64,000 bases of DNA from contig NZ_BIFH01000039.1 of NCBI RefSeq assembly GCF_003967355.1, forward strand, positions 62,001 through 126,000. Direction: 5' to 3'. A program made the translations under genes and the position numbers. Below are positions 8,701 through 17,105 of this stretch, one piece after another; position 1 is the first letter of the stretch, and every line of letters starts with the position of its first letter. The stretch comes from Embleya hyalina (GTDB taxonomy: Bacteria; Actinomycetota; Actinomycetes; Streptomycetales; Streptomycetaceae). The notes beneath the pieces are model-generated. The model worked only from the letters and a program-made list of their open reading frames with translations, was not told the origin of the DNA and did not search any database.

Positions 8701-10593
8701 CTACTCGTCGACGAGTGTCGGTCGCAGGGCGTCGAGTACGGCGGGATCCTCGATCGTGGACGGCGGTTCGGGGTGTTTGCCGTCGGCGATGTCGCGCATC
8801 GTGCGGCGCAGGATCTTGCCGGACCGGGTCTTGGGCAGCGCGGGGACCACGTCCACCCGGCGCAGGGCGGCCACCGCGCCGATCGTGTCCCGGACCCGGC
8901 GGACCAACTCCGCGGCCACCTCGGCCGGTTCCCGGTCCACGCCGGCCTTGAGCACGACCAGGCCGCGCGGCACCTGGCCCTTCAGCTCGTCGGCCACCCC
9001 GATCACCGCGCACTCGGCCACGTCCGGATGGCCCGCCAGGACCTCCTCCATCGAGCCGGTGGACAGCCGGTGTCCGGCCACGTTGATCACGTCGTCGGTG
9101 CGGCCCATCACGTAGACGTAGCCGTCGGCGTCCTTGCGCCCGCCGTCGCCGGTGAGGTAGTGCCCGGGGAAGGCGGTCAGGTAGGAGGCGACATAGCGCG
9201 CGTCGTCGCCCCACAGGCCGGTCAACGTGCCCGGCGGCATGGGCAGTTTGAGCACGACGGACCCGTCCGTGCCGGGCGGGACCTCGACGCCGTCCGCGTC
9301 CAGGATCCGCACGTCGTAGCCGGGTACCGGCAGGGTCGGCGAGCCGGGCCGGGTCGGCTGCGGCTCCAGGCCGATCGGGTCGGCCACGATCGGCCATCCG
9401 GTCTCGGTCTGCCACCAGTTGTCCACCACCGGCACGCCGAGCAGGTCGCCGGCCCAGCGGTAGGTCTCCGGGTCGAGGCGTTCGCCGGCCAGGAACAGGG
9501 CGCGCAGGGCGGACAGATCGTGTCCGGCGAGCAGTTTCCCCTCCGGGTCCGCCTTGCGGATCGCGCGGAACGCGGTCGGCGCGGTGAACAACATCGTGGC
9601 CCGGTGCTCGGCGGCCACCCGCCAGAACGCGCCCGCGTCGGGGGTGCCGACCGGCTTGCCCTCGTACAGCACGGAGGTGCAGCCGGTGAGCAGCGGCGCG
9701 TAGACGATGTACGAGTGGCCGACCACCCAGCCCACGTCGGAGGCGGTCCAGCTCACCTCGCCCGGCCGCACGCCGTAGATGTTCTCCATCGACCAGCGCA
9801 GCGCCACCGCGTGCCCGCCGTTGTCCCGGACGATGCCCTTGGGCGGGCCGGTGGTGCCGGAGGTGTAGAGGATGTAGAGCGGGTCGGTGGCCGCCACCGG
9901 CACACACGCGACCGGCTCGGCGCTCGCCATCGCGGTGTCCCAGTCGACGTCGGTGTCCGTCGGTTCGGCGGTGAGTGGCGGGCGTTGCAGGATCACCACG
10001 TGGTCCGGGCGGTGTGTGGCCTCGGCCAGGGCGGCGTCCACGAGCGGTTTGTAGGCGATGGTGCGGGTCGGCTCGATGCCGCAGGACGCGGCCACCACCA
10101 CGGTGGGCCGGGCGTCGTCGATCCGCACCGCCAACTCGTGGGCGGCGAATCCGCCGAACACCACGGAGTGCACCGCGCCGAGCCGGGCGCAGGCGAGCAT
10201 CGCCACCACGGCCTCGGGCACCATCGGCAGGTAGAGCACGACCCGATCGCCCCGGCCGACCCCGAGTCCGCGCAACACGCCGGCGAACCGTGCGGTCAGG
10301 TCGAGGAGTTCGGCGTAGCTCAACCGGCGCCGGGTGTCGGTGACGGGCGAGTCGTACAGGATGGCCGCCTGGTCGCCGCGGCCGGCCGCCACGTGCCGGT
10401 CCAGGGCGTTGAAGCAGGTGTTCAGCTCCCCGTCGGGGAACCAGCGGTACAGCGGCGCGGCGGAGTCGTCCAGGGCCCGGGTGGGCGGGGTGATCCAGTC
10501 GATCGCCTCGGCCGCCGCCAACCAGAATCCTTCCGGGTCGTCGAGGCTTCGCCGATACGCCGACGCGTACGCCCCGCCCTGGTCGCGACTCAT
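8701..10593 (-). CDS. prpE: Propionyl-CoA synthetase (propionate--CoA ligase)
   Basis: 630 residues, the normal length for PrpE. The P-loop block YTSGTTGPPKGIVRDNGGHA is diagnostic: PrpE enzymes have 'RDxGG' after the AMP-binding motif, whereas acetyl-CoA synthetases do not. The C-terminal catalytic lysine lies in LPKTRSGKILRRTMRDI. The enzyme activates propionate with ATP and CoA through an acyl-adenylate in the cytoplasm. The start at 10593 is preceded by AGAGGAA; the frame extends 38 codons further upstream without family-like sequence. Propionyl-CoA is also an end product of the steroid side-chain pathway encoded 15 kb away, but no direct link is visible. Confidence 0.92.
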   Translation of the reverse strand: MSRDQGGAYASAYRRSLDDPEGFWLAAAEAIDWITPPTRALDDSAAPLYRWFPDGELNTCFNALDRHVAAGRGDQAAILYDSPVTDTRRRLSYAELLDLTARFAGVLRGLGVGRGDRVVLYLPMVPEAVVAMLACARLGAVHSVVFGGFAAHELAVRIDDARPTVVVAASCGIEPTRTIAYKPLVDAALAEATHRPDHVVILQRPPLTAEPTDTDVDWDTAMASAEPVACVPVAATDPLYILYTSGTTGPPKGIVRDNGGHAVALRWSMENIYGVRPGEVSWTASDVGWVVGHSYIVYAPLLTGCTSVLYEGKPVGTPDAGAFWRVAAEHRATMLFTAPTAFRAIRKADPEGKLLAGHDLSALRALFLAGERLDPETYRWAGDLLGVPVVDNWWQTETGWPIVADPIGLEPQPTRPGSPTLPVPGYDVRILDADGVEVPPGTDGSVVLKLPMPPGTLTGLWGDDARYVASYLTAFPGHYLTGDGGRKDADGYVYVMGRTDDVINVAGHRLSTGSMEEVLAGHPDVAECAVIGVADELKGQVPRGLVVLKAGVDREPAEVAAELVRRVRDTIGAVAALRRVDVVPALPKTRSGKILRRTMRDIADGKHPEPPSTIEDPAVLDALRPTLVDE

Positions 10594-10732
10594 CCGCGGT
10601 TCCTCTCGGTGGTTGCGGCAGGGCGCGGTGTGACGATGCCGCCCCGCCGGCAGGATCCCGACGGAGCGGCACGAAGTCAAGACGCACGAACGGGCGTTCG
10701 GACGCACGTCGGCGGGTCGGGGCGGCCGGCTT

Positions 10733-10754
10733 GGGCGACCGGCTCGGGTCGCCC
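10733..10754 (-). terminator. Possible terminator of the WXG/STAND run
   Basis: An 8-bp stem (GGGCGACC / GGTCGCCC, loop GGCTCG) lies about 40 bases downstream of the stop of the minus-strand gene at 10793. The surrounding 100 bases repeat GGTCGCCGGTTC-like words. Confidence 0.45.
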
Positions 10755-10792
10755 GTGCGAGCCGCCGGTTCGGGCCGCTTCGGGTCGCCGGT

Positions 10793-11479
10793 TCAGGCCA
10801 CCGGGTTCAGCGTGGTGACGATGCTGGACGGGGTCGGCATGGCGTCCTTCCCGCTCTGCTTGCCGGCGTCGATCGCGGCGTCGAGGTCGTAGCCGTCGCG
10901 CGCGCCGAGTTCGTTCTCCACCAGTTGGGACAGCAGTTCGTTGGCGGTGCCTTCGAGGGCGGCGACGGCGGGTGCGGTGGCGATCTCGATCACCCGGGCC
11001 ATCAACTCCTCCTCGAGTTCCTTGAAGATGCGTTTGACCGCGGTGCGCACGATGGCGACCTCGGCCAGGCCGGCGATCGCGGACAGGCCGAGGGTGAAGG
11101 TGGCCGCCGCCGCGGCGGCGGCGATCGCCTCGGCCAGGATGATCAGTTGGGCGATGGCTCTGCCCTTGGCCACCTCGATCACCACCGCGGCCGCGTCCAG
11201 CGCCTTGGCCAACATCCGGGCGCCCTCGGCCAGATCGTGCAGATGTTCGTTGTTCAGCTTGCCGTAGTGCGCCTCGAACGCCTCGGCGGCCATCCCGCTG
11301 GTGCCGGAGAGGATCCAGGCCGCGCCGTTCTTGCCGTCCGCCCGCGCCTCGTCGATTTCGTCGGCGAACTCGCGGTAGGCGACCGCCAGTTCCTTGAACT
11401 CGTCCTCGTCGAGGTTGGGCCAGTCGACCCCGATGACGTCCAGTGCCGTGTCCAGATAGCCCGGTACGGTGATGCCCAC
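10793..11479 (-). CDS. WXG100-like / CpnT N-domain-like protein
   Basis: 228 residues, mostly helical. The N-terminus VPGYLDTALDVIGVDWPNLD, the polar helix DEFKELAVAYREFADEID, and the central alanine-rich hydrophobic stretch around residues 130-165 resemble the WXG100-like domain that fronts secreted actinobacterial toxins (CpnT type). In those proteins the module addresses a large protein to a type VII (ESX) exporter. Here no toxin domain follows: the protein ends soon after, in TPSSIVTTLNPVA. It may be a chaperone-like or carrier partner, or a remnant of a longer toxin. It is the last gene of the minus-strand run that begins at the deaminase toxin. Confidence 0.6.
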   Translation of the reverse strand: MGITVPGYLDTALDVIGVDWPNLDEDEFKELAVAYREFADEIDEARADGKNGAAWILSGTSGMAAEAFEAHYGKLNNEHLHDLAEGARMLAKALDAAAVVIEVAKGRAIAQLIILAEAIAAAAAAATFTLGLSAIAGLAEVAIVRTAVKRIFKELEEELMARVIEIATAPAVAALEGTANELLSQLVENELGARDGYDLDAAIDAGKQSGKDAMPTPSSIVTTLNPVA

Positions 11480-11588
11480 AGTCGACCCCCGTCGTCGTCG
11501 CCCACGCCCGAACCGGCCGGGCGCGTCCTGTCGACGCTACGCACCGATTCCGGGCTTGTACATCTTTTTCGGGCCCGATGGGCCCGTC

Positions 11589-11614
11589 CCGCGCCCGCGC
11601 CCGCGCCCGCGCCG
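11589..11614. repeat. Short GCGCCC hexamer repeat
   Basis: About four tandem copies of GCGCCC lie in the ~150-base gap between the STAND gene and the WXG-like gene. The gap shows no other clear feature. Confidence 0.7.
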
Positions 11615-11630
11615 AACATCCGAGCATCCG

Positions 11631-13898
11631 TCATCCGGCGGGTCGTTCGAGGCGGAGGCCGATCACCCCCGCGGCCGTGCCCAGCACGATGTGGCCCTCC
11701 ACCGACACCGCGATCCCGGTCACCGGCAGACCCGGGTTCAGGTCCACCGTCGTGTCGTCGCCCGGTCGGCGCAGTCGGACCGGGCCGTCCGCCCAGGCCA
11801 CCGCGATCAGCAGGCCCTCGGTGGTCTGTTCGCAGGCGAGCGCGGTCACCGGGGCGGCGCGCGCGTCCAGCGCGTCCGGGCCCGGCTCGGCGCCCGGGCT
11901 CCACATCCGCACCCGGCCGTCGCGCCCGCCGCTGATCACCAGCGTCGGCGCTCCGGCGGTGCCGGTGCGGACCGCGCCCAGCGCGGTGACCGGGCCGGCG
12001 TGCAGCGGCGCGGAGAACACGCCGCGCGGCGGCGGCTCGTCGCCGGCCGGGGTCGAGGTCGGGGTCGGCGCCGGGGCGTAGCACCACACGGCGCCCTCGG
12101 CGTCACCGAGCGCGGGCAGCGGGTGCGCGCAGAGCACGGTCGGTTCGGCCCCGCAGGTGTTGACCAGGCGCCGGAATCCGGCCTCCAGGGCGCCGCGCGG
12201 GCCGTGATAGGCCGCGTCCAGGACGTCCACGCCGCCCCATCGGTTCAGCGTGGCCACCCGGCCGCCGTAGGTGCTCGCGAGGGCGCGCAGCGGAATCGGC
12301 CCGAAGGAGGCGCCGACCCGGCCGACGATGCCGCCGTCGGCGCCGCGCACGGTGCGGATCGTGCCGGTGTCGTCGACCAGGAGTGCCTGTCCCGCCAGCG
12401 CGCCGCGGCCCGATGCGGCGGCGAGCACCGGTCCCGGCCAGCGGTCGGGCCGCAGCGGGTCGCCCTCGCCCCACCGGGCCCACTCGGCCCGCCAACCCGG
12501 TGCCGCGGCCCGGGCCGCGAGTCGGCGCGCGGCGTCGTCGTCGCGGCCGAGTCGGTGCATGGCGAGCAGGGCCGCCCGCGTCCCCGGCGCGGGCTCCGCG
12601 ACCAGCGTGCCGTACGCGCCGCGAAACGCCGCCTGCGCCGGGTCCGCCCACTGCCCGGTGGCCACCAGCGCGCCGGCCACCACGTGCGGCCGGGCCAGCG
12701 CCTGCACGATCGGGTCGACCGCGAGCGCCGCCGCGTCCCCGATCCGCACGCTGTGCTCCAGGATCGCCGAAAGCCGCTCCTCCCCCGCGTCGTGGAGCCC
12801 GGCCAGGTCCACGATGCCCGCGTCCGCGTCCCGCCGCAGTGCCGCGTGCACCCGGGCCGCCCGGCCGGGATCGAGGCATTCCCCGCGCCGTCCCGCCACG
12901 AAGTCGGCGAGCGGCCCGGCCGGCAGCGCCCAGGTGTCGCCGCCGTCGAGCAGCGGGGGCAGCGCGCGGGTCGCCGCCGCGATCGGCGCATCCGTCGCGG
13001 CGCCGTCGGGACCGGGCGCCGGACCCGGATACAGGGTCGAACAGGCGATCGCCCACTGCCGGGCGGTCAGCGGCAGGTCGAGCCCGTACAGGGCGGCCAC
13101 GGCCGAGCGCACGTCCTCGCCCAGGCCCGCCCACCACGCCCGGTGGATCCGGGCGAACCGCTCCGACGGGCCGCCCGGGTCGGCCGCCGAGACGGGCGCG
13201 GGGTCCGGGGCCGCCGACGGCGACGACGCCGAGGCCCCGTCCACCCGGGCGGCGAGCCGGGCCAGGCCGGGGTGCGGGTAGGCCGCCTCGGCGGCCGGGG
13301 GCGACGTGCCGGGCGCGGCGACGAGCAGTTCGGCGTACCAGCGGGCGAACCGGCCCGGGTGGGTCCACCTGGGTTCGTCGAGATCGAGCGCGGCCGGCCC
13401 GGCGACCCGGGTGAACGCGGCCCGGGTCGCGGCGTCCGTGCACTCCACCAGGAGTCGTACGTGCGGCAGGTCGAGCAGCGGGTCGAGCAGGTCGGTGACG
13501 ATCCGGGCGCCCTCCCCGGGGCTTCCCGGCACGCCGGCGTGGTCGAGATCGGCGATCGTGATCACCGTGCGCCGGGGGTCCAGGGCCGCCCAGGCGACGA
13601 GGTGGCGGGGTGTCCGGGCCGCGACCCCCAGGTGCCGGGCCAGTTCGACGGTGACTCCGGGCAGGGTCGATCCGCCGGCCGGGACGAACGCGTGCAGTCG
13701 GCGGGCGGGCGGCGTGCCCTCCCCGGCGGTGGCCGCGTACAGCCAGGCCAGCAGGTGCGACTTGCCCGCCCCCGGCGAGCCGCCGACCAGGCACAACCGG
13801 GGCGAGCGCGGATCGTCGAGCCACCCGAGCAGCGCGCGGGCGGCGAGGTGCCGCCCACCCGTCATGTGCGGCAGCCGATGCCCGTCCTGGTCGACCAC
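11631..13898 (-). CDS. STAND-type ATPase with C-terminal beta-propeller-like repeats
   Basis: 755 residues. A P-loop, GGSPGAGKSHLL (39-50), follows 'MTGGRHLAARALLGWL', the usual opening of actinobacterial STAND-like ATPases in which a short helix precedes the nucleotide site. The Walker B candidate is TVITIADLDHAG. The middle (~200-450) is helical. The last ~300 residues carry beta-rich units with WD40-like cadence, such as GAPTLVISGGRDGRVRMWSP, ending in GHIVLGTAAGVIGLRL. STAND proteins act as switches that assemble when a sensor domain detects a signal, often in programmed cell death or anti-phage defence. No effector domain is recognisable, so the output is unknown. It is co-directional with the SUKH and deaminase-toxin genes, 58 bases downstream of them. 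Confidence 0.75.
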   Translation of the reverse strand: MVDQDGHRLPHMTGGRHLAARALLGWLDDPRSPRLCLVGGSPGAGKSHLLAWLYAATAGEGTPPARRLHAFVPAGGSTLPGVTVELARHLGVAARTPRHLVAWAALDPRRTVITIADLDHAGVPGSPGEGARIVTDLLDPLLDLPHVRLLVECTDAATRAAFTRVAGPAALDLDEPRWTHPGRFARWYAELLVAAPGTSPPAAEAAYPHPGLARLAARVDGASASSPSAAPDPAPVSAADPGGPSERFARIHRAWWAGLGEDVRSAVAALYGLDLPLTARQWAIACSTLYPGPAPGPDGAATDAPIAAATRALPPLLDGGDTWALPAGPLADFVAGRRGECLDPGRAARVHAALRRDADAGIVDLAGLHDAGEERLSAILEHSVRIGDAAALAVDPIVQALARPHVVAGALVATGQWADPAQAAFRGAYGTLVAEPAPGTRAALLAMHRLGRDDDAARRLAARAAAPGWRAEWARWGEGDPLRPDRWPGPVLAAASGRGALAGQALLVDDTGTIRTVRGADGGIVGRVGASFGPIPLRALASTYGGRVATLNRWGGVDVLDAAYHGPRGALEAGFRRLVNTCGAEPTVLCAHPLPALGDAEGAVWCYAPAPTPTSTPAGDEPPPRGVFSAPLHAGPVTALGAVRTGTAGAPTLVISGGRDGRVRMWSPGAEPGPDALDARAAPVTALACEQTTEGLLIAVAWADGPVRLRRPGDDTTVDLNPGLPVTGIAVSVEGHIVLGTAAGVIGLRLERPAG

Positions 13899-13956
13899 GG
13901 TCTTCCGTCCCCCGATTCCTACCGCTCGTGCCGTGCCCGGTCGATGTGGCGCTCCG

Positions 13957-14796
13957 TCAACGGTTTCCCGCCTGCTCGGCGATGTGCGTCATCAGCGCCC
14001 GCACGCCGTCCTCCCGGGACTGCGCGGTCGCCCCGTAGCCGAAGCCGTGGGTGAACTCGGCGTCGGGGAACAGGCGGCCCATCCAGAGCGCGCAGTAGTG
14101 TCCGGGCATCAGGCAGGGTTCGAGTTCGCAGTAGACCCGCCGGACGTCCTCGGCCTCCACTCCCCCGGCCGCCAGCCGGTACCACAGCAGTTCCTCCGGA
14201 TGCGGCAGCCCCGGGCGCGACGACTCGGTCAGGATCCGCGGTTCGCCGCCGGCGTCCACGACCTCGAAGGCGGCCGAACTGCCGATGTTCAGCGGGAGTC
14301 GCACGTCGTCCAGGACCCTGGGCCACCAGGCCTCGCGCTCGACGAACGCGGCGGGATCGGCCGCCGTCAACGCCTCGCGCAATTCCCGGTACAGCGGGAA
14401 CCCCTCCACCGGCTCGTCCACGGCGGCGATCCGGGGCAACATCTGATCGAGCGTCAACAACCCGTCGGCGAACGCCTCCACGCTGCTCGCCACGGCCATC
14501 GCGGGCAGGTCGACGCCGAGGAACAGGGCCCGCACCGACCCGTCGCCGGCGACGTACAGCTCCGCGCCCTGATCGGTCCCGAGCCGAACCCGGTCGCGCA
14601 GTCCGGCATCGGGCAGCGTCTCACCGACCGCGTCGGCGAACGCCCCCATCGTGAGCGGGTGTTCGTCCTCCGCGGCGATGAAGTACGCGCCGACCTGCAC
14701 GGGCATCGGCAGGCCGTCCAGGTGCGGCGACGCGTACGTGCGCAGTCCGTCCCGGCCGAAGCGCTGGTGGAGGGCGGCGGAGAGGTCGACGTTCAT
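13957..14796 (-). CDS. SUKH-family protein with PC-x6-C tail (probable immunity-type protein)
   Basis: 279 residues. Residues ~1-190 look like a SUKH-4 fold: an opening LHQRFGRDGLRTYASPHLDGLPMP, then a GAELYVAGDGSVRALFLG strand pair and 'NIGSSAAFEVVDAGG'. The C-terminal ~60 residues contain CELEPCLMPGHYCALWMGRL followed by FPDAEFTHGFGYGATAQSRE. This PC-x6-C block recurs in streptomycete polymorphic-toxin neighbourhoods and recalls the second metal motif of deaminase folds. I see no accompanying H-x-E, so enzymatic activity is not supported. It sits directly downstream of a simple SUKH-4 gene and the deaminase toxin. It is most likely an immunity or accessory protein of that locus. Confidence 0.65.
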   Translation of the reverse strand: MNVDLSAALHQRFGRDGLRTYASPHLDGLPMPVQVGAYFIAAEDEHPLTMGAFADAVGETLPDAGLRDRVRLGTDQGAELYVAGDGSVRALFLGVDLPAMAVASSVEAFADGLLTLDQMLPRIAAVDEPVEGFPLYRELREALTAADPAAFVEREAWWPRVLDDVRLPLNIGSSAAFEVVDAGGEPRILTESSRPGLPHPEELLWYRLAAGGVEAEDVRRVYCELEPCLMPGHYCALWMGRLFPDAEFTHGFGYGATAQSREDGVRALMTHIAEQAGNR

Positions 14797-14836
14797 GGTG
14801 GTGCGGGTTTCCTTCCCGATCGCTCGGCGCGGTCGC

Positions 14837-15421
14837 TCAGCTCAGTGGATACAGGCCGTCGACGTACGAGCCGAAGTAGAAAACCCACAGGCCGTCCCCC
14901 TGAAAGGGAAGCGGGTCGCGCGGCTCGATCCGGGCCCGGACGGAGTCGGCCACACGGGCGTATTCGTCGTTGCTCGGCCCCCGGGTGCCCGGTGCGGTGC
15001 GCGGAGTCTCCTTTTCCAGCAGGCACAACATGGTGCACAACGAGGAAAGATCCCCGTTGATCGTGCAGTATTCCGCCCCTTCCTCCGGAAACGCGTGGAT
15101 CCGGCCGGTTTCCAGGTGCAGGAAGACGTACCAGTGCTGGATTCCGCCCAGGAGGAGTACCGGGCCGACGCCGTCCAGCTCGGGCAGGTCCACACCCTCG
15201 TCCGGGTCGCCGAGATCCAGCAGCCGCGACGGCTGCGCGCCCTCCTCGCCGGCCAGCGCGGGGGCGATCTGGAACAGCCCCTGCGGCAGACCCGCGTCGC
15301 ACAGGAAGTCCAGATCCTCGGCCCGACCCTCCACCTCGGCGAGTGCGGCGCGCGAGGCACGCACGACCCGCCGCTCGGGAAACGCCTCCAGGAGCCGGCC
15401 CCGGTCGATGTCGAAGATCAT
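14837..15421 (-). CDS. SUKH-4 family immunity protein
   Basis: 194 residues, the usual size. Matching features are LCDAGLPQGLFQIAPAL near residue 40, GPVLLLGGIQHWYVFLHLET, the strand GRIHAFPEEGAEYCTINGDL, SSLCTMLCLLEK, and the closing WVFYFGSYVDGLYPLS typical of SUKH-4. SUKH proteins bind and neutralise nuclease and deaminase toxins in the cytoplasm. The gene starts 20 bases after the stop of the deaminase-toxin gene, which is the standard toxin-then-immunity order, so it is the likely cognate antidote. Confidence 0.85.
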   Translation of the reverse strand: MIFDIDRGRLLEAFPERRVVRASRAALAEVEGRAEDLDFLCDAGLPQGLFQIAPALAGEEGAQPSRLLDLGDPDEGVDLPELDGVGPVLLLGGIQHWYVFLHLETGRIHAFPEEGAEYCTINGDLSSLCTMLCLLEKETPRTAPGTRGPSNDEYARVADSVRARIEPRDPLPFQGDGLWVFYFGSYVDGLYPLS

Positions 15422-15441
15422 CCATTACTCCAGCGTCGGGC

Positions 15442-16824
15442 TCAGGGATACCGGTACGTGTATACACCGGCGAGCGGACTCGTGTTGCCGGCCCGGTGGT
15501 GCTGCTCCAGGTCGAACATGTAGCGGTTGAACGGGCCGTTGCGGTCCGCGCCGTCGAGCCGACTCGAATCGAAGTCCGCGACGTGGCTCACCTCCAGCGG
15601 GGAGTTGCGGCCCGGGCCGTTGAGGTGCATGTCGACCCACAGGTCACAGCCCGCCCCGCCGGTCTGCGGAAAGACCTGGCAGGGCGCGCGTTCGGTATAC
15701 AGCCGGGTCACGTCGTTCTGCATGCCGTTGTGCACCATCGGCAACCCGATGGCCCGTTCCGAGTGACCGCCGTTCTGGCCGCTGCTGCCCACCAGGATGA
15801 AGTCGCCGCCGGCGTGTCCGGAAGGGTCCTGATAGTACAGCGACGCGTAGTTGTTCCCGCCGTAGTCGTTCCCCGCCCGGCGCACGTCCTCCACCGCCTG
15901 GGACAGGTCCGTGGGGTGTTGCAGGGGCTGCGATTGCACGGGAGTGCGCGGACTGGCGCTGTCGTTGTCCGCCTGCTCCTTCTTCGAGAATCGGTCGTAT
16001 CTCCCCTTGCCGCCCGGCACCGGGACCCGTTTCGGTTTTCCCTTGGGGGTGACCTCGGGATTGCCCTTGGCGTCGGTCTTGATGTTGACCCTGATCGTGC
16101 CGTCCGGATTGAGCACCCGGTCGATACCGCTGTTGGTGCCTCCGTGGGTGACCGGCACGAGTTGGCCGTTCACCAACTGGTGGACCCGGCCGTTCTCGTC
16201 GACGAAGTACACCGGTGTGCGGTTCGGGCCGGGCTTTTGCGCGGCGTTGCCCGATGGGCCCTTGCCGTCGCGGTCGGCGTCGCCGATCTTCTTCGGGTCG
16301 CCGTCGATCCGCTGCCCGAACTTCTTGAGGTTGGCCTCCTCGGTGGCGGCCGTCTTCTTGGCGCTGACCCGCACGTTCCCGGCGGTCTTGGCGACCGCCT
16401 GCTGGAGCGCCCCGCCGGCCCGGGTGTGGCCGGTGGACAGCGGCTCGAAGACCTTGCCGAAGGTCTGCCCCAGGCTGTCCTTGTTCCAGAACGAACCCTT
16501 GGCCTGGAGGACGCCCGACAACTTCGTGTGCGCGGCCTCGATCCGGGCGGCGGAGGCGTCGATGCCCCGGGCGCCCGACTCCACGTGTTCCGGTTTGTGG
16601 CTGAAGCCGTTGCCGCCCCTGGGCGGCGGCCCGGCGGGCCCACCGGTCTTGGAGGTGGTGGTCGCCGGCGGGCCCCCGGGTGGGCCGCCGGTGTCGCCGC
16701 CGGGACGTTTGGGCGCCTTCGGCACGGTCGCGGTCGGTGCCCCGCCGCTCGGCTTGGTCGTGTCGTGGCCGGTGCCCGAGGCGCCCGAATCGCCGCCTTT
16801 CGGGCCGGTCTTCGTCTTGCCCAT
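15442..16824 (-). CDS. WXG-like secreted toxin with C-terminal nucleic acid/nucleotide deaminase domain
   Basis: 460 residues. A Gly/Pro/Thr-rich leader is followed at ~75-190 by a helical WXG100-like module (ARGIDASAARIEAAHTKLSG, with a GSFWNKDS turn), which suggests export by a type VII system. A linker with 'DENGRVHQLVNGQLVPVTHGG' leads to the toxin domain. The deaminase motifs are HSERAI (H354, E356) and APCQVFPQTGGAGCDLW (C382, C393), the zinc-binding HxE...PC-x(n)-C layout of the cytidine-deaminase superfamily; the HSE form points to XOO_2897-like members. The expected action is deamination of bases in DNA, RNA or nucleotides of a rival cell. The start at 16824 is set by GGGGAGG upstream. 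Two SUKH genes follow. Confidence 0.8.
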   Translation of the reverse strand: MGKTKTGPKGGDSGASGTGHDTTKPSGGAPTATVPKAPKRPGGDTGGPPGGPPATTTSKTGGPAGPPPRGGNGFSHKPEHVESGARGIDASAARIEAAHTKLSGVLQAKGSFWNKDSLGQTFGKVFEPLSTGHTRAGGALQQAVAKTAGNVRVSAKKTAATEEANLKKFGQRIDGDPKKIGDADRDGKGPSGNAAQKPGPNRTPVYFVDENGRVHQLVNGQLVPVTHGGTNSGIDRVLNPDGTIRVNIKTDAKGNPEVTPKGKPKRVPVPGGKGRYDRFSKKEQADNDSASPRTPVQSQPLQHPTDLSQAVEDVRRAGNDYGGNNYASLYYQDPSGHAGGDFILVGSSGQNGGHSERAIGLPMVHNGMQNDVTRLYTERAPCQVFPQTGGAGCDLWVDMHLNGPGRNSPLEVSHVADFDSSRLDGADRNGPFNRYMFDLEQHHRAGNTSPLAGVYTYRYP

Positions 16825-16845
16825 CCCCGATCGCCTCCCCGTAGG

Positions 16846-16865
16846 ACGTCGTGTGCGTACGACGT
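16846..16865. promoter_or_regulatory. Inverted repeat upstream of the deaminase toxin
   Basis: ACGTCGT-GTGCGT-ACGACGT, a perfect 7-bp-arm palindrome, lies 22 bases upstream of the toxin start codon in the ~280-base gap that separates it from the MFS gene. It is a candidate operator for the toxin operon. No regulator gene is adjacent. Confidence 0.5.
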
Positions 16866-17105
16866 TCCGGGAGAAGGCGAACCGAGGCCGCCGGGGCCGA
16901 CGCGAGGCGCGCCCGCCCGTTCGATGCGGGGCGACCCGCGTGCGGTCGCCGCGCGCCACTGCCCCCGTAGTGATCGAACGACGTCGACCAACCTACGTTC
17001 GGTGCGCGCCGGAACCAACCGGATTCGGGTCAAGTAATGGAAATCCTGGGGCAGTCGAGGGTGTTCCCGCAGGGCCGCGTCGATCGACCCGGCGGGGTTG
17101 CGACC

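Noticed and set aside
12103-13824. Arg/Gly-rich frame overlapping the STAND gene
   Set aside because: It is on the same strand but out of frame and low in complexity, while the 755-residue frame shows a P-loop and propeller-like repeats.
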